A stretch of DNA of 19,577 bases from Kiritimatiellia bacterium (GTDB lineage: Bacteria; Verrucomicrobiota; Kiritimatiellia; RFP12; UBA1067). Position 1 is the stretch's first letter. The number at the start of each line of letters is the position of its first letter. Position numbers and translations under genes: made by a program. Location of the stretch: contig JAKSOY010000065.1 of assembly GCA_024405255.1 (NCBI GenBank), forward strand, positions 1 to 19,577. Reading direction: 5' to 3'. The notes below the pieces were generated by a model that was not told the origin of the DNA, did no database searches, and worked only from the letters and a program-made list of their open reading frames with translations. This document shows, piece by piece, positions 15,244 through 19,577 of the stretch.

Positions 15244-16389
15244 ATGAACCGCATCATTCTGAACGAAACTTCGTATCATGGCGCTGGCGCCGTGAAGGAA
15301 ATCGTCAACGAGCTCGCGCATCGCGGGTTGAAGAAGCCGATCGTTTTCTCCGATCCCGACCTCATCAAGTTCGGCGTCACGAAGAAGGTCACGGATCTGC
15401 TGGATGCCGCGAAGGTGACGTATGCGGTCTACAGCGAAATCAAGCCGAACCCCACGATCGAGAATGTGAAGAACGGCGTCAAGGCGTTCAAGAAGGCGAA
15501 GGCTGATGCGATCATCGCCATCGGCGGCGGTTCCTCGATGGATACGGCGAAGGCCGTGGGCATCATCATGGCCAATCCCAAGTTCGCCGACGTGCGTTCG
15601 CTTGAAGGCTGCGCGCCGACGACGAAGCCTTCGAAGCCGATCCTCGCCGTTCCGACGACGGCTGGCACGGCCGCGGAAGTGACGATCAACTACGTGATCA
15701 CGGACGTCGAAAAGAAGCGCAAGTTCGTGTGCGTCGATCCGCACGACATTCCGGTGGTGGCGTTCGTCGATCCCGAGATGATGTCCACGATGCCGAAGGG
15801 CCTCACCGCGTTCACGGGCATGGACGCCCTCACGCACGCGATCGAAGGCTACATCACGAAGGCCGCCTGCCCGATGACGGACATGATGCACCTCGAGGCG
15901 ATCCGCCTCATCTCCCTCCACTTGCGCGACGCGGTCGCGAACAAGCCGTCGGGCCGTGAAGGCATGGCGCTCGGACAGTACATCGCCGGCATGGGCTTCT
16001 CCAACGTGGGCCTCGGCGTGGACCACTCGATGGCGCACGGCCTCTCGGCGCTCTACGACATGCCGCACGGCAAGGCCTGCGCGATTCTGCTGCCGACGGC
16101 GATGAAGTTCAACGCGCCGAAGACGGGCAACAAGTATCGTCAGATCGCGATTGCGATGGGCGTGAAGGGCGTCGAGAAGATGACGCTCGCTCAGGCGCGT
16201 ACGGCGGCGATCGCGGCGGTCGAGAAGCTCTCGAAGGACGTGGGCATCCCGGCGGACCTCAAGGGCGTCTTGAAGCCGGAGGACATCCCGTTCCTCTCCG
16301 AGTCGGCCTACGCGGATGCGTGCCGTCCGGGCAATCCGCGCGAATGCACGGTGAAGGACATTGCGAAACTCTACAAGTCGCTGATCTAA
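15244..16389 (+). CDS. fucO: Lactaldehyde reductase / 1,2-propanediol oxidoreductase (FucO-like iron alcohol dehydrogenase)
   Basis: A 381-residue iron-dependent group III alcohol dehydrogenase closely resembling E. coli FucO (about 383 residues). FucO reduces L-lactaldehyde, produced by fucose or rhamnose breakdown, to L-1,2-propanediol with NADH. The similarity is extended: MNRIILNET at the start, the NAD loop AIGGGSSMDTAKA at about 96-108, ADVRSLEG, PTTAGTAAEVTINYVIT, KFVCVDPHDIP, GMDALTHAIEGYIT and ALGQYIAGMGFSNVGLG. The metal ligands are in place: D194, H198, H261 and H275, with a further His at 265. The start codon follows a weak GAGAGAG ribosome binding site. The rhamnosidase gene begins 27 nt after the stop, so the pair probably serves methylpentose use. 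Other substrates such as glycerol or ethanol are possible for this superfamily, but the FucO-specific blocks favour lactaldehyde. Confidence 0.9.
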   Translation: MNRIILNETSYHGAGAVKEIVNELAHRGLKKPIVFSDPDLIKFGVTKKVTDLLDAAKVTYAVYSEIKPNPTIENVKNGVKAFKKAKADAIIAIGGGSSMDTAKAVGIIMANPKFADVRSLEGCAPTTKPSKPILAVPTTAGTAAEVTINYVITDVEKKRKFVCVDPHDIPVVAFVDPEMMSTMPKGLTAFTGMDALTHAIEGYITKAACPMTDMMHLEAIRLISLHLRDAVANKPSGREGMALGQYIAGMGFSNVGLGVDHSMAHGLSALYDMPHGKACAILLPTAMKFNAPKTGNKYRQIAIAMGVKGVEKMTLAQARTAAIAAVEKLSKDVGIPADLKGVLKPEDIPFLSESAYADACRPGNPRECTVKDIAKLYKSLI

Positions 16390-16416
16390 TTCAACCTCAT
16401 CCAGGAGTCAGACATC

Positions 16417-18810
16417 ATGAAGGGTGGAATCGTTTTCATCGCCGCGCTCGCCGTGGCGTCCGTTTGGGGTGCGAACACGACGCGCGTGATGCGCGCGCCG
16501 CGCTACACGCGTGGCAATACGAGCATCCTGCCCGTGCAGTCCATCGACCAGGCCGCGTGGCTCACGCATCCTGAGGTCAAGGACGAAATCGGGCATGTGC
16601 CGATGCCGCGCGTCGTGCGCTTCCGCTGCACGTTCAAGAGCGATGGCACGCCGCTGGAATTCGACGTGACAGGCGATGAACGGTTCTACCTGACTCTGGA
16701 CGGTCAGTTTGTTTCGCGCGGTCCGCACCGCGGCACGGTGGAGAACTGGACCTACCAGACCTACCGCGCCGAGCTGAAGCCGGGCGAACACGTGATGGAG
16801 GCGACGGTGTGGAAGATGCCGGATGGATCCGCACCGCTCGCCCAGATGTCCCATCGCCTCGGTTTCTGTCTGAAGGCGGAGGGATCCTACGACCAGACGC
16901 TCACGACGGGCAAGGGCCCCTGGCAGTGTGGTTCCATTACCGGGATGCACGGTATCGGACGCTCCGGCGGCGCTTGGGGTGGTGGCGAAGGGTACGAAGA
17001 GAAGGGCACCGGCATCTACGACTTCCAGCCGAAGCAATGGTTCACGCCGGCGGTTGTGCGCCGTGCGCTCGGGAAGGGCAGCCACTATGGCACGCGGCAG
17101 AAGGGCTGGATGCTCTTCCCCTCGCAGCTGCCGGACCAGATCGAGGTGCGGGTACGTCCGGGCCGATTCGTGGACGGTGCCGAGATGAAGTTCCCGCTCA
17201 CCGTGAAGCCGGGCGAGACGAAGAAGATCCTGTGGGACCTCGACCGCTACATCTGCGCCTACCCCGAGGCCGTCGTCAAGGGCGGCAAGGGCGGCAAGAT
17301 GACCTGGCAGTGGGCCGAGTCGCTGCGCGGACCGTCGTCCGACCCGAAGATCAAGGGCAACTTCAAGGGCAACCGCGCCGAATGGAAGGGCAAGTCCTTC
17401 AATGGCTTCGGCGACCGTTTCGTGTTCGACGGACGTGAACGCGCCGTCTTCCAGCCGCCGTGGTTCCGCTGCGGCCGCTGGTGCCAGCTCGTGGTGACGG
17501 CCGACAAGGAACCGGTGACGATCGAAGACCTCTCGCTCATCGAATCGCGCTATCCGCTCGAATGCGAAACGGCATTCGTTTCGCCCGAGGATCCCGCGCT
17601 CAAGGGCGTGCAGGACATCTCCACGCGCGCGATGCAGATGTGCTGCCACGAGATGCTGTTCGACTGCCCGTTCTACGAGCAGCAGATGTATCCGGGCGAT
17701 ACGCGCGTGCAGCTCAACGTCATCTCGTCCATGACGTCCGATGACGCGATCATCCGCCGGGCGATCGAAATCTACGACATCAACCGGCGTGACGACGGCA
17801 ACGTGCCGTTCAACTTCCCGACGACGGGCACGCAGGAAGGTGCCTCCTACACGCTCTGCTATCTCGGGATGTATCCCGATTACCTGATGAACCATGCGAA
17901 TCGCGCGTGGTTGAAGGCGCGCCTCCCGGGCATGCGCGACACACTCAGCAGTTTCGAACTCTACGAGCGTGCGTCGGATGGCGTTCTTGAAAACATGCCG
18001 GGCTGGAGTTTCATGGACTGGGTGCCGAACAAGGGCTGGGAAGGCGGCTGGGCGCCGGGTTCCCGCAAGGGCGGCGCGAATGCCGAAATGAATCTCTTCT
18101 ATCTCGCCGCCCTGCAGGGCGCCGCGAAGGTGGAGGAGGCCTTCGGCAACACGCACCTCGCCGCGCATTGGCGCGAGAAGGCCGCGAAACTCAAGCCCGC
18201 GATCGTGGCGACGTTCTTCAATCCGGGACGCGGACTCTTCGCGAGCGACGCGGCGCACACGGTGTGGTCCGAACATGCGCAGTGTCTTGCGCTCCTGACG
18301 GACGTCTTCGAGGGCGCTCAGGCGCAGGCTCTCTTCGAGAAACTGGTCTCTGAAAAGGACCTCTGTCCCACGAGTGTCTACTTCTCTTACTATCTTTTTG
18401 AAACCTACTTCAAGTTCCATCGTGCGGACCTCTTCCAGAAGCGTCTCGACTTGTGGAAGGGCTATGTGAAGATCGGCGCGACGACGACGATCGAATCGCC
18501 CGAGTATCCCGGCCACGATGCGCGGAGCGACTGCCACGCCTGGGGTGCGCATCCGCTTTGGTTCCTCCGCACGGGCCTCGCGGGCATCCGCAGTGCGGCG
18601 CCTTTCTTCACGCGCGTACGCATCGCGCCGCAGCCGGGCTCGCTCAAGACGGTGAAGGCCTCCTATCCGCATCCGTCGGGCAAGATGATCGAAGTCGATC
18701 TCACGTTCGAGAACGGTTCGGCGAAGGGACGCGTCTCGACGCCGGTCTCCGGTACGTTCGAGTTCGGCGGAAAGGTCATCCCGCTCAAGGCCGGAGAAAA
18801 CGCGATCTGA
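16417..18810 (+). CDS. Secreted GH78-like alpha-L-rhamnosidase
   Basis: A 797-residue exported glycoside hydrolase (signal peptide 1-about 18, ending VWGA) that should release terminal L-rhamnose from glycans or glycosides. Residues about 50-390 look like beta-sandwich domains. The (alpha/alpha)6-barrel catalytic region runs from about 395 to 715 and a C-terminal beta domain from about 720 to 797. The GH78 motif is DCPFYEQQMYPGD, giving D416, E421 and D428. Their spacing equals that of the catalytic-site residues D567/E572/D579 of Bacillus rhamnosidase B as I recall them. The second conserved acid is E693 in ATTTIESPE, followed by SDCHAWGAHP, another family hallmark. It lacks the typical Trp after DCP..E..G. 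A ribosome binding site AGGAG (16403-16407) precedes the start. Being 27 nt downstream of fucO, it forms a methylpentose-use pair. An inactive or different-specificity member cannot be excluded. Confidence 0.88.
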   Translation: MKGGIVFIAALAVASVWGANTTRVMRAPRYTRGNTSILPVQSIDQAAWLTHPEVKDEIGHVPMPRVVRFRCTFKSDGTPLEFDVTGDERFYLTLDGQFVSRGPHRGTVENWTYQTYRAELKPGEHVMEATVWKMPDGSAPLAQMSHRLGFCLKAEGSYDQTLTTGKGPWQCGSITGMHGIGRSGGAWGGGEGYEEKGTGIYDFQPKQWFTPAVVRRALGKGSHYGTRQKGWMLFPSQLPDQIEVRVRPGRFVDGAEMKFPLTVKPGETKKILWDLDRYICAYPEAVVKGGKGGKMTWQWAESLRGPSSDPKIKGNFKGNRAEWKGKSFNGFGDRFVFDGRERAVFQPPWFRCGRWCQLVVTADKEPVTIEDLSLIESRYPLECETAFVSPEDPALKGVQDISTRAMQMCCHEMLFDCPFYEQQMYPGDTRVQLNVISSMTSDDAIIRRAIEIYDINRRDDGNVPFNFPTTGTQEGASYTLCYLGMYPDYLMNHANRAWLKARLPGMRDTLSSFELYERASDGVLENMPGWSFMDWVPNKGWEGGWAPGSRKGGANAEMNLFYLAALQGAAKVEEAFGNTHLAAHWREKAAKLKPAIVATFFNPGRGLFASDAAHTVWSEHAQCLALLTDVFEGAQAQALFEKLVSEKDLCPTSVYFSYYLFETYFKFHRADLFQKRLDLWKGYVKIGATTTIESPEYPGHDARSDCHAWGAHPLWFLRTGLAGIRSAAPFFTRVRIAPQPGSLKTVKASYPHPSGKMIEVDLTFENGSAKGRVSTPVSGTFEFGGKVIPLKAGENAI

Positions 18811-18827
18811 TTCGCAGTTGGATTCGG

Positions 18828-18844
18828 GTGGGGACAGTCCCCAC
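18828..18844. repeat. Perfect 7-bp palindromic stem, 18 nt after the rhamnosidase stop
   Basis: GTGGGGA and TCCCCAC flank a CAG loop. It could act as a 3' stem-loop for the fucO-rhamnosidase transcript, but only TTT follows several bases later, so intrinsic termination is doubtful. It also marks the left edge of the repeat region. Confidence 0.6.
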
Positions 18845-18851
18845 GGGATTT

Positions 18852-19039
18852 ACCACGGATCACGCGGAAACCAGCTTCGCGGGACACGGAAGGCAGTTTG
18901 AAAAAACACCCTTCGGATCTGTCACTGGCAATCCTCCCGCAGGACATGGACTTGGGGCGAAGGGACGATGGAGGCGCGAAGCGAAAACTTCCAATCGCCT
19001 TCCGCGTCCGGCGGAGCCGGTTTCCGCGCATTCCGTGGT
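18852..19039. repeat. Long imperfect inverted repeat (43-nt arms)
   Basis: The left arm 18852-18894, beginning ACCACGGATCACGCGGAAACC, matches the reverse complement of the right arm 18997-19039 at 36 of 43 positions without gaps. Both arms hold a CGGAAACC block and end GGAAGGC. Weaker similarity continues inwards, and outwards into a GGGATT sequence on both sides. The centre (about 18895-18996) shows no gene. It resembles a non-autonomous palindromic element or a decayed intergenic repeat; no target-site duplication was recognised. Confidence 0.75.
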
Positions 19040-19065
19040 GAAGAATCCCCCGGCCTGCGGCACTG

Positions 19066-19375
19066 AACACGGAGGGGACGGAGGCACTGGGACACGGAGG
19101 GAATGAGAGGTTGGCCTACGCCGATCATCATTCTAAAGCCAATTGTTCGAATGCTGTCTTGCTCGAATTGTCCCATGTTCTGTTTCGCTGCCGCAGGCTT
19201 CTTGCAGATAACAGGTTATAGGGAATAGTGAATAGTTTTCAGAACGAGGAGCTTCGCGGGTCGTGCCGAAAACGCCAGAATCCAAAAGGGTTGGTGTTTT
19301 CGAGTGGTGATTGGAACAGAGCGAAGCATCTCCTCAATCCCTCCGTGTCACCGTGTCTCCGCCGTGCTCCGTGTT
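19066..19375. repeat. Inverted pair of ACGGAG-rich repeat arms
   Basis: 19066-19107 (beginning AACACGGAG and ending ACACGGAGGGAATGAG) and the reverse complement of 19333-19375 (beginning AACACGGAG and ending ACACGGAGGGATTGAG) are clearly related, differing by one indel and several substitutions. The arms are rich in CACGGAG-type units. About 225 nt of lower-GC sequence lies between them, with no recognisable gene. Confidence 0.7.
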
Positions 19376-19501
19376 TGCGTCGCAGACTGTGGGGGTGGCG
19401 TGAAGAAGACCCTGTGGGCCCCTGCGGGGGGCTGTCCCCATAGATTCCTGATTGAAACTCAGAATATACTATACTTTTCAAATGCGAGTTGAGATGATTT
19501 G

Positions 19502-19510
19502 TGTTATACT
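19502..19510 (+). promoter_or_regulatory. Putative extended -10 element before a gene at the window edge
   Basis: TGT-TATACT fits TGnTATAAT with one mismatch. It ends 8 nt before ATG 19519, so a transcript from it would be leaderless or nearly so, as predicted for the gene at 9051. No clear -35 was found at 16-18 nt. Other TATACT copies lie at 19465-19470 and 19470-19475. Confidence 0.35.
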
Positions 19511-19518
19511 ACTTTCGT

Positions 19519-19577
19519 ATGCGGACTAATTTCCATTACCGTAACATTTCGTGTCGCAAGATGACAGAGAAAGACAT
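19519..19577 (+). CDS. Possible start of an unknown gene (truncated by the window)
   Basis: The frame beginning ATG 19519 is open for 19 codons to the window end (starting MRTNFHYRN) and follows an extended -10-like element at leaderless spacing. It has no Shine-Dalgarno, and base composition is lower in GC than the other genes. An alternative in-frame ATG is at 19561. Too short to assign any family. Confidence 0.25.
   Translation, partial: MRTNFHYRNISCRKMTEKD

Larger units (their letters stand above)
18811..19518. other. 708-nt non-coding stretch composed of inverted repeats
   Basis: No convincing gene lies here; the short open frames have no family signature and cross palindromes. The stretch contains a small palindrome (18828-18844), a 188-nt imperfect hairpin (18852-19039), and opposed ACGGAG-rich arms (19066-19107 and 19333-19375). 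A GGGAATAGTGAATAG-type low-complexity patch is near 19219-19233, followed by a C/G-run motif (about 19418-19440) and an AT-rich promoter-like zone (19450-19518). The outermost TGGGGACAG (18829-18837) reappears inverted as CTGTCCCCA (19432-19440). Confidence 0.7.

Noticed and set aside
16408..18672. 754-codon - strand open frame opposite the rhamnosidase
   Set aside because: Antisense shadow; the + strand frame has a complete GH78 catalytic motif set.
18828..19440. Insertion sequence with TGGGGACAG terminal repeats
   Set aside because: No transposase coding frame lies between the ends and no target duplication was recognised. Kept only as a repeat region.

Overview
The window is a GC-rich, almost fully coding chromosomal segment in which every convincing gene lies on the + strand. 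Gene content suggests a saccharolytic, anaerobic-type bacterium of the PVC group, most likely Kiritimatiellota/Verrucomicrobiota or Lentisphaerota. The grounds are an HzsA-related di-haem protein fused to a sulfatase-modifying-factor (SUMF1) domain, a Tat-type secreted Gfo/Idh/MocA oxidoreductase, a GH78-type rhamnosidase beside a FucO-type lactaldehyde reductase, and DUF1570/DUF3857 secreted proteins. This taxonomic placement is inference; there is no rRNA in the window.

Layout. (1) 1-7421 is a tightly packed run: the 3' end of uvrA, a secreted HExxH protein (ATGA overlap with uvrA), a corrinoid-activator-like ASKHA ATPase, UDP-galactopyranose mutase (glf), and a 1070-residue secreted HzsA-like/SUMF1 fusion. 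Gaps of 0-11 nt or short overlaps suggest co-transcription. The functions do not form one pathway. (2) 7422-8969 holds a separate Gfo/Idh/MocA gene with its own extended -10-like element and a very strong ribosome binding site. It is followed directly by an unusual hairpin made of heptamer repeats. (3) 8970-15121 is a second run: a 1290-residue secreted protein with two DUF3857-transglutaminase halves (the second catalytically degenerate), a single-pass membrane protein with a long coiled coil, a CinA C-terminal (PncC) amidohydrolase, and a YfcE-type phosphodiesterase. A good extended -10 promoter sits inside a perfect palindrome just before the first gene and predicts a leaderless or nearly leaderless mRNA. 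(4) 15122-18810 is a two-gene sugar unit with a near-consensus sigma-70-type promoter and a 5'-UTR hairpin: fucO-like lactaldehyde reductase, then a secreted GH78-like alpha-L-rhamnosidase. This fits release of rhamnose outside the cytoplasm and disposal of L-lactaldehyde as 1,2-propanediol. (5) 18811-19518 is a non-coding stretch built of long imperfect inverted repeats. It ends in a promoter-like element and the first codons of a gene that runs off the window.

Most noteworthy are the HzsA-SUMF1 fusion that has lost the formylglycine-enzyme cysteines, the duplicated transglutaminase with one dead active site, the ferredoxin-less ASKHA ATPase carrying its own cysteine cluster, the palindrome-embedded promoter, and the structured intergenic repeats. 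I found no defence system, CRISPR array, tRNA, rRNA or intact mobile element.
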